A stretch of DNA of 64,000 nt from Stutzerimonas urumqiensis (GCF_003640395.1 NZ_RBZQ01000001.1:124001-188000); one strand, 5' to 3'. Shown: positions 26,677 to 33,595, numbered from the stretch's first letter. Notes: generated by a model not told the origin, from the letters alone. A program made the numbers and translations.

Positions 26677-26692
26677 CTGTATAAATATACAG
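26677..26692. promoter_or_regulatory. SOS (LexA) box between SRAP and umuD
   Basis: CTGTATAAATATACAG is a near-perfect 16-bp LexA site (CTGT-N8-ACAG). It ends 5 nt before the annotated umuD ATG and lies 55 bp from the SRAP start, so LexA bound here could repress both genes. Confidence 0.88.
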
Positions 26693-26697
26693 TTGCC

Positions 26698-27138
26698 ATG
26701 AGCAGTACGAGAATGGGAGCCATCATCCTCGGGCCACTTCGGCCCTCAACCTCTCTCTGTCAATACGTGGACACCAGGGTGCCAGCTGGTTTCCCGTCGC
26801 CCGCCGCTGACTATGAGGACGCCGCGCTTTCGATTGATGAGCTGATCGATCTGCGGGCGCCACATGTCTACCTGGTGAGGGTAGAGGGCCACAGCATGAT
26901 CGGTGCCGGCGTTTACGATGGCGATGTGCTCGTGGTGAACCGCGCCATCGAGGCTCGCTCGGGCGACATCATCGTGGCCTATGTGGATGGCGGCATGACG
27001 GTCAAGCGGCTGCATGTGACTGAAGACGCTGTCTGGCTTCGTGCCGAGAACGCCGAGTACCGGCCGATCCAGGTGACTGAATCCCTCCACGTCTGGGCGG
27101 TGGCCACGCATAACCTGCACACCCTATGTTCGCGCTGA
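26698..27138 (+). CDS. umuD: UmuD-family polymerase V accessory protein
   Basis: This 146-aa LexA-like self-cleaving protein, after RecA-driven cleavage, activates UmuC. The cleavage-site region is [12 protein letters not shown] (Ala-Gly bond), the catalytic Ser lies in [18 protein letters not shown] and the Lys in GGMTVKRL. The ATG at 26698 sits 5 nt after the SOS box with no Shine-Dalgarno; MGAIILGP at 26713 is another possible start. It overlaps umuC by 13 nt, so the pair is coupled. Confidence 0.92.
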   Translation: MSSTRMGAIILGPLRPSTSLCQYVDTRVPAGFPSPAADYEDAALSIDELIDLRAPHVYLVRVEGHSMIGAGVYDGDVLVVNRAIEARSGDIIVAYVDGGMTVKRLHVTEDAVWLRAENAEYRPIQVTESLHVWAVATHNLHTLCSR

Positions 27139-28382
27139 TCGACTGCAACTCCTTCTACTGCTCGTGTGAGCGGGTATACCGCCCCTGGCTGGATGACGTG
27201 CCGGTCGTCGTGCTGAGCAACAACGACGGCTGCGTGATAGCGAGGACGAGGGAAGCTAAGCGCTTAGGCATTCCAATGGGCGCGCCGTACTTCCAGTGGC
27301 GCGACCAGCTGCGAGAGTGGGGCGTGGTGTGCTTCTCGTCCAACTATGAACTCTACGGCGAGATGAGCGCCCGGGTGATGGCTACGCTCGAGGACATGTT
27401 CCCGCGGGTGGAGGTGTACAGCATTGACGAGGCATTCGCCGATCTGACCGGTATGCAGGGCGACTTGGTTGATCTGGGCCGGGAAGCGCGGGAGCGTGTA
27501 CTGCGCTGGACTGGGATTCCCGTCGGTGTGGGTATTGGCCCGACGAAGACGCTGGCCAAGCTCGCCAACTGGGCGGCAAAGACGTGGAGAAAGTCGGGCG
27601 GGGTGATCGACCTCCGCGACCCGGCCAGGCGCGACAAGCTGCTGCAAATGACCGAGGTTTCCGAGGTTTGGGGTGTCGGCCGACGGCTCACTGCCAAGCT
27701 CGCCCCGCTCGGTATTCGCACGGCCTGGGATTTGGCGACCTACGACCCGGCCTCGCTGCGCCGGCAGTTCTCGGTGGTGTTGGAGAAAACGGCGCGGGAG
27801 TTGCGCGGCATCTCCTGCCTCGAGCTGGAGGAGGCTACCCCTCCGAAACAAATGATCTGCTCGTCGAAGATGTTCGGATCACGGGTGCGAGAGTTGCCGC
27901 CGATCCGGGAGGCCGTGGCGAGCTACGTAACGAAGGCGGCGGAGAAGCTCCGATCCCAGAACAGCCTCGCGGGGGCTTTGCAGGTGGCCATCCGCACCGG
28001 GATGCACAACCCTGATCAGCCACGATACGCCAACGCCATCAATTGCCCGCTGCCATACCCGACCGACGATACCCGCGTGCTCGCCGCTGCTGCGGTGCGT
28101 GGACTGGATGCGATCTATCGGCCTGGCTATGCCTACAGCAAGGCCGAGGTGCTGCTGATGGACTTGCGCCAGCGCGGCGAATTCACCGGTGACCTGTTCG
28201 CCGATGCGCCCCGCCCAGGCGCCGACCGGCTGATGGCTGTCGTCGACCGGATCAACGCGCGAGAGGGCAGGGGAACGGTACGGCTGGGCAGGATTCCCGC
28301 CTCGCCGGAGTGGGCCATGAAGCGGGAGATGATGTCGCCGCGGTATACGACGCGCTGGGACGAACTGATGGTGGTGAGGTGA
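27126..28382 (+). CDS. umuC: UmuC-family Y-polymerase (polymerase V catalytic subunit)
   Basis: This 418-aa translesion polymerase has the N-terminal [20 protein letters not shown] metal-binding segment, the catalytic [10 protein letters not shown], the helix-hairpin-helix region ([20 protein letters not shown]) and the C-terminal little-finger and DUF4113-like tail ([14 protein letters not shown]). All key acidic residues are present. With umuD it forms an SOS-induced error-prone polymerase carried by the element, a common way for mobile elements to help replication past damage. Confidence 0.94.
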   Translation: MFALIDCNSFYCSCERVYRPWLDDVPVVVLSNNDGCVIARTREAKRLGIPMGAPYFQWRDQLREWGVVCFSSNYELYGEMSARVMATLEDMFPRVEVYSIDEAFADLTGMQGDLVDLGREARERVLRWTGIPVGVGIGPTKTLAKLANWAAKTWRKSGGVIDLRDPARRDKLLQMTEVSEVWGVGRRLTAKLAPLGIRTAWDLATYDPASLRRQFSVVLEKTARELRGISCLELEEATPPKQMICSSKMFGSRVRELPPIREAVASYVTKAAEKLRSQNSLAGALQVAIRTGMHNPDQPRYANAINCPLPYPTDDTRVLAAAAVRGLDAIYRPGYAYSKAEVLLMDLRQRGEFTGDLFADAPRPGADRLMAVVDRINAREGRGTVRLGRIPASPEWAMKREMMSPRYTTRWDELMVVR

Positions 28383-28420
28383 TCGCTTTCCAGTTCCGGC
28401 CGCTAAGCGGCTCGTCTGGC

Positions 28421-28624
28421 TTACCTTTCCAACTCACTCCGTAGAATTTTCATTTCTAATGGCGCGTCGAAGCTCAGCTTGACCTGGCTCCCGCCAATGT
28501 CGGTCACCATCAACCTGATCCCATTCACCAGCAGCTCTGCCAGTAGGTCGTGTGGATCGGTGCCAGGCACCGCGCGGATAGTGATGAGCTCGCCCTCTCG
28601 GCGAGTGAGTACTAGGTGTCCCAT
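28421..28624 (-). CDS. CsrA-family protein of the RsmN/RsmF type
   Basis: The start at 28624 (MGHLVLTRREGELITIRAVP) has AAGGA 6 nt upstream; the 101-aa frame extends upstream without support. The 67-aa protein has the CsrA core split by an inserted helix (about residues 20-34, DPHDLLAELLVNG), then MVTDIGGSQVKLSFDAPLEM and ILRSELER. This matches the rearranged RsmN (RsmF) topology of Pseudomonas rather than RsmA, and Arg62 lines up with the RNA-binding Arg of RsmN. It is carried by the mobile element at the end of the SOS-linked leftward gene group, and is probably an RNA-binding regulator of host or element mRNAs. Confidence 0.82.
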   Translation of the reverse strand: MGHLVLTRREGELITIRAVPGTDPHDLLAELLVNGIRLMVTDIGGSQVKLSFDAPLEMKILRSELER

Positions 28625-28679
28625 GGCGCGTCCTTGCGTGGGGTATTTGGATTGAGTTGCAATGATGGCAATTAGCGCG

Positions 28680-29345
28680 CTATCTGCAAATAGCTTCGCA
28701 TGGTATTCCGTCACCATCTCCATCAATACGAGGGTTTCCGCACCGTTGGAGTTGGAATTTTGCCTCGGCGCACCCGCTCATTTCGCGGCAGAACTTGGTG
28801 GCAAAGCAAGTAAAGCCAGCCGGGGATGCCTTGGTCGAGGCTGAGGCCGCTTGGCTGGCGATTCCGCTGCGCCTGTCTTTCCGCCATTCCCATGGCGGCA
28901 TCCGCTCCGCTTCGGGCAGCGCCCATAGTCCGCGCTTACCTGCTTTGGCCTGCGCCTCGGCCTGTAGCAGTGACTTGTCACGGTTATAGGCCCGATAAAC
29001 CCAGGCTGCCCCCTGGCTGACCATCTCGCGGTTAACGTCTGTGCTTCCTACCTTTATCCGCGCGACCGTGCGCCCATATCGGTCCCGGTCTTGAACGAGC
29101 AGGGTGACGTCTTTACCGAAGACAAGATCGGATAGCGCCTGACGAGAACGTGTGCCATAGGGCTGCGCTTTCTCGGGCGTGTCGATCTCGGCCAAGCGGA
29201 CCTTGATCTGCTTCTTGCCGGCCGTCAGGCAGGTGAGGGTGTCACCGTCTGCGATGCCGATGACCCGGCAGTCGATCGTCTCGGCCGACGCGGCAAGGGA
29301 AACGAAAAGCAGGCCGAGAACGGCGAAGGTGTTGGGGAAATTCAA
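28680..29345 (-). CDS. Exported thermonuclease-like nuclease with excalibur domain
   Basis: This protein of about 221 aa has a signal peptide (NFPNTFAVLGLLFVSLAASA), a staphylococcal nuclease-like domain (GIADGDTLTCLTAGKKQIKV, VRLAEIDTPEKAQPYG, DRYGRTVARIKV; the catalytic Arg, Glu and Arg are visible) and a C-terminal excalibur-type Ca-binding motif (DGDGDGIPCE with paired Cys). No ATG is present, so it starts at a TTG: 29345 overlaps the stop of the preceding gene (TTGA), while 29360 is the other choice. It probably degrades DNA outside the cytoplasm. Confidence 0.82.
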   Translation of the reverse strand: MNFPNTFAVLGLLFVSLAASAETIDCRVIGIADGDTLTCLTAGKKQIKVRLAEIDTPEKAQPYGTRSRQALSDLVFGKDVTLLVQDRDRYGRTVARIKVGSTDVNREMVSQGAAWVYRAYNRDKSLLQAEAQAKAGKRGLWALPEAERMPPWEWRKDRRSGIASQAASASTKASPAGFTCFATKFCREMSGCAEAKFQLQRCGNPRIDGDGDGIPCEAICR

Positions 29346-29608
29346 AACGGCATCCGCCAAGGGGCCAGGTTGAAGCCTCGGTCAATCAGCCGCTCACGTA
29401 CAGCGGTGAGGCGAATGCCTAGGCTAGAGGGATCAGAAAACACGCTCCGCTTGGTGTCGGCCACCGTGACGAGGATTTCCCCATCCGGCCCATAGACCCG
29501 GAAGCCGATCTCATTTTCGTAGTCGTGCGGCTCAGCAACGCATCTAAGCGGAGCGAAAGCGCTCCGGATTGCAAAGATCGCTTGATCAACGGTCAGAATG
29601 TCTTGCAT
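29342..29608 (-). CDS. Hypothetical protein, 88 aa
   Basis: This small soluble protein (MQDILTVDQAIFAIRSAFAP...) has GGAGG before the ATG. A strand-rich middle (ENEIGFRVYGPDGEILVTVAD) is followed by an amphipathic helix. Its stop overlaps the TTG start of the nuclease gene, so they are coupled; it may act with or limit the nuclease, but that is only position. No family is recognised. Confidence 0.55.
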   Translation of the reverse strand: MQDILTVDQAIFAIRSAFAPLRCVAEPHDYENEIGFRVYGPDGEILVTVADTKRSVFSDPSSLGIRLTAVRERLIDRGFNLAPWRMPF

Positions 29609-29653
29609 AGCGCCTCCGTGCGCCCGAACTCATCCGAGGAAGCAAGCCTTGGC

Positions 29654-30169
29654 TTATTGCCCCATGATTTGCTTGTACCGCTGCTGGTATTCGTCGTAGC
29701 TAAGGCCCGTTTGGCTCTGAAGCTGCAGTAGCTGTTGCTGTTTCCACTGCTCAGGGGTCAGCAGCGCTGGGCCTGAAGCCCCCGCGCTGGTGGCCGAAGG
29801 GGCTTTGGCGGTAGCGACCGCTGGCCGAGGGGCATCGATGTCACCCACGCACTGATATTTCACGATGACTTGGCCGGCGATACAGGTGCCGAATCCGTTA
29901 CGTTGATAGCAATTCGTTGTCTGGCCCCCGAACGGCTCCGCTTTGTCGTAGCCCCACACGGCGCATTTCTGCTTTGCAATCGTTTGCGCTTGTTGATGGT
30001 TTATAACTGGCTGCTCGAACTGCGCGAAGTCATACGCCATATCGACTGTACCGTCAGCTCGGCTGCCACCCATAGCGTAGAAGTCCTTCTTAACAGCGCA
30101 GCCGGCCAGGGTAATGCCGGCGATGGCTGCTACGGCAGCGCGGGTGACTAAGCGGTGAGTCCGGTTCAT
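29654..30169 (-). CDS. YecR-like lipoprotein
   Basis: This 171-aa lipoprotein uses the ATG at 30169 (MNRTHRLVTRAAVAAIAGIT then LAGC lipobox) with GGAGG 8 nt upstream; the ATG at 30184 is part of that site. The YecR-like core is SRADGTVDMAYDFAQFEQPV, with QAQTIAKQKCAVWGYDKAEP, CYQRNGFGTC and VIVKYQC (paired Cys). A Gln-rich C-terminus follows. YecR is a flagellar-regulon lipoprotein in E. coli of unknown function; phage and island copies exist. Here it is the second gene after the SOS box at 30578. Confidence 0.75.
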   Translation of the reverse strand: MNRTHRLVTRAAVAAIAGITLAGCAVKKDFYAMGGSRADGTVDMAYDFAQFEQPVINHQQAQTIAKQKCAVWGYDKAEPFGGQTTNCYQRNGFGTCIAGQVIVKYQCVGDIDAPRPAVATAKAPSATSAGASGPALLTPEQWKQQQLLQLQSQTGLSYDEYQQRYKQIMGQ

Positions 30170-30265
30170 CTCGGATACCTCCATGTAGGTATGTTGGCAG
30201 GGTAGAACTGAAGCGATGTGATCTTGCCACCATGGCCCGGTTAGCTCCAGTCCCTAAGACAGCGA

Positions 30266-30505
30266 TTACTCTGGCCGGCAATGCCATGACTGCGCATAGA
30301 ACACACCATCGACACACTCGATCCCAGAGATGACTAAACCCCCGGTCGACATCCATAGCAACTGAGCGTCGAGCAGATCCGGGAATGCGGGCGCATCGAG
30401 CGGCAGACCTGTCCTTAGCGTTGCGATCGCAGCCGCCCGGCCGAGGGCGGGGCAGCTGTCGTGGAGAAGGTGAACGTCGCCGCGGATGGGCTGAACGTTG
30501 CGCAT
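30266..30505 (-). CDS. Hypothetical protein, 79 aa, first after the second SOS box
   Basis: It starts MRNVQPIRGDVHLLHDSCPA and ends GVFYAQSWHCRPE, a look seen in small Pseudomonas phage proteins as I recall, of unknown function. The ribosome site is weak. A 15-codon frame (MYLHVTRMRYRGKAL, 30563-30516) lies between it and the SOS box, in another frame, and may be a leader peptide or the N-terminus of an ancestral longer gene. The protein is soluble, with no membrane segment. Confidence 0.5.
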   Translation of the reverse strand: MRNVQPIRGDVHLLHDSCPALGRAAAIATLRTGLPLDAPAFPDLLDAQLLWMSTGGLVISGIECVDGVFYAQSWHCRPE

Positions 30506-30577
30506 AGCAGCCGGCTAGAGCGCCTTGCCGCGGTAGCGCATACGGGTGACGTGAAGGTACATAGTGCTCTTCGGGTG

Positions 30578-30593
30578 CTGTATGGATAAACAG
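30578..30593 (-). promoter_or_regulatory. Second SOS (LexA) box
   Basis: CTGTATGGATAAACAG fits CTGT-N8-ACAG exactly. On the minus strand it lies 15 bp before a 15-codon frame and 72 bp before the 79-aa gene, so it probably places the leftward genes from 30505 downwards (79 aa, lipoprotein, 88 aa, nuclease, perhaps the RsmN-like gene) under LexA. Confidence 0.7.
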
Positions 30594-30814
30594 TATTCTG
30601 CCGGGCCAAATCGGCTCCGTCGATTGCCTTCTGGTCGACAGCACGAAGCAGCCAGGGACGGTTTTGTAGGTTTTGGGGTGTCAGTACCGGCCCCCTCTGG
30701 CTTTTCCGCCGCTGGCGTAGAAGTACGCTGGTGCGCGGAAATTCGTCGACAGTTCGGGACGCTGGAGGACCGATCAAGGCAAGCGCTAAAGCAATCTCAG
30801 GGACGAGGCAAATT

Positions 30815-31417
30815 GTGGGATTTTCCCGCATTTTGCCGGACAGCCGTAGAGGCTACCGGCATGGTCCAAATTCGGACCACGAAAGATGGCTCACCTCTGA
30901 GCCATCAGGATGAGCTGTACAAGTGACCCGAGGTCACCTGTAGGCGGGTGTGGCTTAAATACCCCCGGAAGGTGGGATTTAGCATCAGCTGGCGGGGCTG
31001 TAAGGACTGCCCGGAGTTCCGGGTACCAGATCGGTACTGCTTGTCGAAACCGACCCTTCAAACCGGGGCAGAAACCCGACCTAAACCAGCAACGGCGCGA
31101 GTGGATGACCGATTTCTGCTGGCGGATCTTGTCGGCCAAACTAGCCAGCTTCTCTTGAAAGCCCATGTGCCCCTCCTTGCCGCGTTGTTGGTAGTCCTTT
31201 GATTCGATTCTGCCATCAAGGGCGAGCAGTTGCGATAGGCAAGAAGCCGCGGTATCACCGTTCCGGCCCGCTGGTAAAGGTGACTAAATCCCACATTTAA
31301 ATCCCTCCGATTCGAGGGCTTTAGACGCCGGGGGCCGGCCTGCGGAAATCACCGGGATTACGGGGATTTAGCTGGAGCTGAGGGCAAACCGGAAATGTCA
31401 CCAAACGGTGGGATTTG
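30815..31417. repeat. Four copies of GTGGGATTT
   Basis: The 9-mer occurs at 30815-30823, 30972-30980 and 31408-31416 on the plus strand, and at 31286-31294 on the minus strand. A shorter GTGGGAT is at 31468-31474. They are irregularly spaced and could be iteron-like protein sites. Confidence 0.4.
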
Positions 31418-31718
31418 ATCGCCGGCCACCTCGAAGCGAAATAGGCTTTGCCACCGGTGGCGGGAAAGTGGGATGGCTCAGATCCGATCCATCCACCAAT
31501 GGTGGCGAGTGAGACGATTTGGTCTCACTGAGCAGACTTTCACGCCGCTGGCGGTAAAGCACGTTGAGCCGTCGAGCTGGATTTGGCACTTAGTGCCATA
31601 TTCGACACAGTGTGTAGGTTTCTACACGGTGGAAGAGGGAAACCCACGGTCTTGTCTGGGGAAAACCCGCTAACTAGCCCGTGGTTTTCGATTTGGCGGT
31701 GTTGGTCCGACTCGGACC
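30863..31718. repeat. Cluster of perfect short inverted repeats
   Basis: Arms and positions: GGTCC/GGACC 30863-30878; GATGGCTCA/TGAGCCATC 30885-30906; GTGACC/GGTCAC 30923-30937; GTACC/GGTAC 31023-31037; CCCTC/GAGGG 31303-31318; CCACCGGTGG 31451-31460; CCACC/GGTGG 31493-31505; AGTGAGAC/GTCTCACT 31508-31529; TGGCAC/GTGCCA 31584-31598; GTGTAG/CTACAC 31612-31627; GGTCCG/CGGACC 31704-31718. Loops are 0-6 nt. None is followed by a proper T run. Confidence 0.65.
31101..31166 (-). pseudogene. Truncated start of a type I restriction HsdR_N-like gene
   Basis: An AAGGAGG site and ATG at 31166 start MGFQEKLASLADKIRQQKSV, which resembles the N-terminus of phage and chromosomal HsdR_N-domain proteins (normally continuing QTEEATKNAF...). 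After about 21 codons the similarity stops and the frame continues as non-coding-like sequence. I infer a deletion that removed the rest of the gene. The evidence is from memory of the family, not from an alignment. Confidence 0.35.
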
Positions 31719-31744
31719 TGTTGGTCTGTCTCGCTGGTTAAAAA

Positions 31745-31772
31745 GAAAACCCAGCCGGTTAGGGCTGGGTTT
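31745..31772 (-). terminator. Terminator of the 78/85-aa operon
   Basis: The stem AAACCCAGCC/GGCTGGGTTT is followed on the minus strand by a TCTTTTT run, 26 bp after the stop of the 85-aa gene. Confidence 0.8.
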
Positions 31773-31797
31773 CGGTGGCGGGAGAGGGCCGTATTGG

Positions 31798-32055
31798 CTA
31801 TGAATTGATCGGCGTATACCCCGCCAGCTCGGCTCGTTCAGTGAGTGATTGCCCTGCGTCGAGCACCATCGCCCCCAGCGCCACGACGGCGTGCTGCAGG
31901 CCGCTTAGATCCCCCGGCCCGAGGGAGTGCTCGCTACCATCAGCGCCGAGCAGATCGCCGATGACCATCAAGCCATAGCCGGCAGACATGAGATGGTTGC
32001 CGCGCTCCCAGGCGGCACTCATGAGCGATTGCACTTGCTGGGCGTCGGCGCTCAT
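31798..32055 (-). CDS. Hypothetical protein, 85 aa
   Basis: This small helical protein (MSADAQQVQSLMSAAWERGN...) with repeated hydrophobic helices (GYGLMVIGDLL, HAVVALGAMVLDAG) overlaps the upstream 78-aa gene by 4 nt (ATGA). Both proteins have similar helical-bundle character (DUF3077-like by general look), which suggests paralogy or an interacting pair. The function is unknown. A terminator follows. Confidence 0.55.
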   Translation of the reverse strand: MSADAQQVQSLMSAAWERGNHLMSAGYGLMVIGDLLGADGSEHSLGPGDLSGLQHAVVALGAMVLDAGQSLTERAELAGYTPINS

Positions 32056-32288
32056 TGGGCTGCCTCCTGCTCCACCCTGGTTTCCTGAGCTGCCCGGCCG
32101 AAGTGGTCCGCCCAGTCGAGCGCAAGGTACTGAGCGAGGCCGGCTAGCGCTTTAGCTCGCCCGTGGTGACCCGCGGCCACCGCTTGATGGATGCCCGCGC
32201 TGATTCCCTCCATCCATTCCAAGACTTCCTTGGCCTGGGTGGCGTTATCGTACATATCGACTGCGCTATAGGTGGTTGCATCGCTCAT
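32052..32288 (-). CDS. Hypothetical protein, 78 aa
   Basis: The ATG at 32288 has AGGAG upstream. The acidic, helical protein (MSDATTYSAVDMYDNATQAK...) contains EVLEWMEGISAGIHQAVAAG. It is the first gene downstream of the four palindromes at 32456-32599 and forms a two-gene operon with the 85-aa gene. Expression is therefore likely controlled by whatever binds those palindromes. No family is assigned with confidence. Confidence 0.55.
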   Translation of the reverse strand: MSDATTYSAVDMYDNATQAKEVLEWMEGISAGIHQAVAAGHHGRAKALAGLAQYLALDWADHFGRAAQETRVEQEAAQ

Positions 32289-32455
32289 TGTGATACTCCT
32301 GTCCGTTGGACTTCGCTATCCGAGCCCTCCCCAGGCACTCGGCATAGCCTCAAGTTGTGTTGGTTATCTGTCGGTCGCGAACTTTCTTAATGCAGTTCGT
32401 CGGCTTGCTTCACTGCGGCTAATTCCCCGGTAGTGGGTGGTAAACTTATAAGGGT

Positions 32456-32599
32456 GTTCAGTTTTTGAACCTACAAAGTCCCCAAAATAGCGATTAGCAG
32501 TTCAGTTTTTGAACCGCTGAGTTCCTTCCGAAACGTTAACCGGACAAAACCGGAAAACAGCGGTTCAATTATTGAACTAGTGCTGTTCAATTTCTGAAC
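32456..32599. promoter_or_regulatory. Four phased palindromes GTTCA-N5-TGAAC
   Basis: Copies: GTTCAGTTTTTGAAC at 32456-32470 and 32500-32514, GTTCAATTATTGAAC at 32563-32577, GTTCAATTTCTGAAC at 32585-32599. Centre-to-centre steps are 44, 63 and 22 bp, near whole numbers of helical turns, so all four face the same side of the DNA. They fill the AT-rich gap between the winged-helix gene and the 78-aa gene; they are either an operator array or the iterons of a replication origin. Confidence 0.8.
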
Positions 32600-32614
32600 T
32601 AGAAGTTCTGCAAG

Positions 32615-33016
32615 TCAGAGCCTCAAACTTCTGGCTGAAACGACGGTTGCCGAAACCTCTAGGCCTTTGCCGGGGCACTCGTCGATTGGCAGCCAGGTGA
32701 AAGCGAACAAGGCCGGCCGGGCACCGTCCCGACTCCGGTTGTGCTGTCGTGTTCTGGCAATCAAGTTGCGCTCCTGTAGCTCTCTGAGAGCCGCTGCTAG
32801 CGTCGCCTTAGCCATCCCGCCCCAGGCGCCCATCATCGTGTGCGTAGCTGCTAGATCTCCGTTGTTGTGCCCGTTGTACTGGCTGCCGAGCAGCATCAGC
32901 ACTTTGAGCGCAGAACCAGACAGCTCGCGAAAGTCAGGGTGTGCCATGAGGGCTTTTGGCAGGACGAACGCGCCCATCGGCCCCCAATCAAGCTTGGGGG
33001 TGTTCCTCTTAGCCAT
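32615..33016 (-). CDS. Winged-helix protein, replication-initiator-like
   Basis: This 133-aa protein begins MAKRNTPKLDWGPMGAFVLP. The centre (FRELSGSALKVLMLLGSQYN, then GDLAATHTMMGAWGGMAKAT and LAAALRELQERNLIARTRQ) is a winged helix like the N-terminal domain of phage replication protein O and of short Rep proteins. Four palindromes lie directly downstream, 16 bp from its stop. It may bind them to start replication or to regulate the next operon. No separate helicase or primase gene is recognisable in the element. Confidence 0.6.
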   Translation of the reverse strand: MAKRNTPKLDWGPMGAFVLPKALMAHPDFRELSGSALKVLMLLGSQYNGHNNGDLAATHTMMGAWGGMAKATLAAALRELQERNLIARTRQHNRSRDGARPALFAFTWLPIDECPGKGLEVSATVVSARSLRL

Positions 33017-33065
33017 TAGGGTTCTCGACGAAAGCCGGCAGGGCAGACCCCACCGGCAGGCTCGG

Positions 33066-33320
33066 CTATGCCGCTTCCTTTACCAGGACGTACCGGCCGA
33101 CCCGGTGAGGCTTGCGGCCCGGCCCGGTGGCTTCGTGCGCCCACTCAGTAACGATTCCCCAGCCTTTGCGGCGGAGGTATCGCACGGTGCTCGGTGGATG
33201 CACGATGTCCAGCCCGAGCGCGGCGTCGATCGTTGTCACTGGCCCGACGCGTAGCGCTTGAATCAATCGCAGCGCCTGGGCCTCGGTGGAGTGGTTGTCA
33301 GGGGAGGGGTGATCTGTCAC
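33066..33320 (-). CDS. Small winged-helix protein, 84 aa
   Basis: This protein (MTDHPSPDNHSTEAQALRLI...) has the winged-helix layout QALRLIQALRVGPVTTIDAA, then LGLDIVHPPSTVRYLRRKGW and IVTEWAHEATGPGRKPHRVG. It is a likely DNA-binding regulator, similar in style to small phage helix-turn-helix proteins. It overlaps the upstream 92-aa gene by 4 nt and belongs to the int-proximal leftward operon. Confidence 0.6.
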   Translation of the reverse strand: MTDHPSPDNHSTEAQALRLIQALRVGPVTTIDAALGLDIVHPPSTVRYLRRKGWGIVTEWAHEATGPGRKPHRVGRYVLVKEAA

Positions 33321-33595
33321 GATGCAGTCCTCATGTTGGTGGCTACCAATGTGTTGTCGCCCTGGCGGAGTTGCCGCTCCGCTTCGGGCATCCTTTCGAG
33401 CTCCTTGCTCATTTGCTCGCCGACTTCATCGATCTGATTGATGACGGCTCGCCATCTCACCATATCTATCAGTCCGAGCTGCTTAAGCGTCCAAGCGGCG
33501 CCTAATGCTGCGTCCCATGCACAGTCCAGTCCGGTGCGGGTGCTGCTGCGCCGGATCCTGTCCAGGTTGTACTTCGCGATCTCGTCAGGGGTCAT
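33317..33595 (-). CDS. Hypothetical protein, 92 aa
   Basis: The ATG at 33595 (MTPDEIAKYNLDRIRRSSTR) overlaps the stop of the upstream HTH gene (ATGA); the longer frame to 33628 is not needed. The protein is helical and soluble (GLDCAWDAALGAAWTLKQLG; EQMSKELERMPEAERQLRQ). The family is unknown. It is coupled at both ends, so it belongs to the early operon of the element. Confidence 0.55.
   Translation of the reverse strand: MTPDEIAKYNLDRIRRSSTRTGLDCAWDAALGAAWTLKQLGLIDMVRWRAVINQIDEVGEQMSKELERMPEAERQLRQGDNTLVATNMRTAS

Larger units (their letters stand above)
30506..31797. other. Palindrome-rich region without protein genes
   Basis: Almost 1.3 kb holds no convincing gene. It contains a second SOS box (30578-30593), at least a dozen perfect short inverted repeats (30863-31718), four copies of GTGGGATTT, and what looks like the truncated start of a gene at 31166. 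Near 31747 there is a terminator for the leftward genes. Overlapping frames of 60-140 codons on both strands here lack coding character. Confidence 0.7.

Noticed and set aside
30564-30926. 120-codon plus-strand frame with start inside the SOS box region
   Set aside because: It has no ribosome site or coding pattern, and it runs across the palindromes; a competing minus frame is equally long.
30891-31202. Overlapping frames of 80-91 codons on both strands in the palindrome block
   Set aside because: Only the first 21 codons of the minus frame look coding; the remainder has no family and crosses several inverted repeats.
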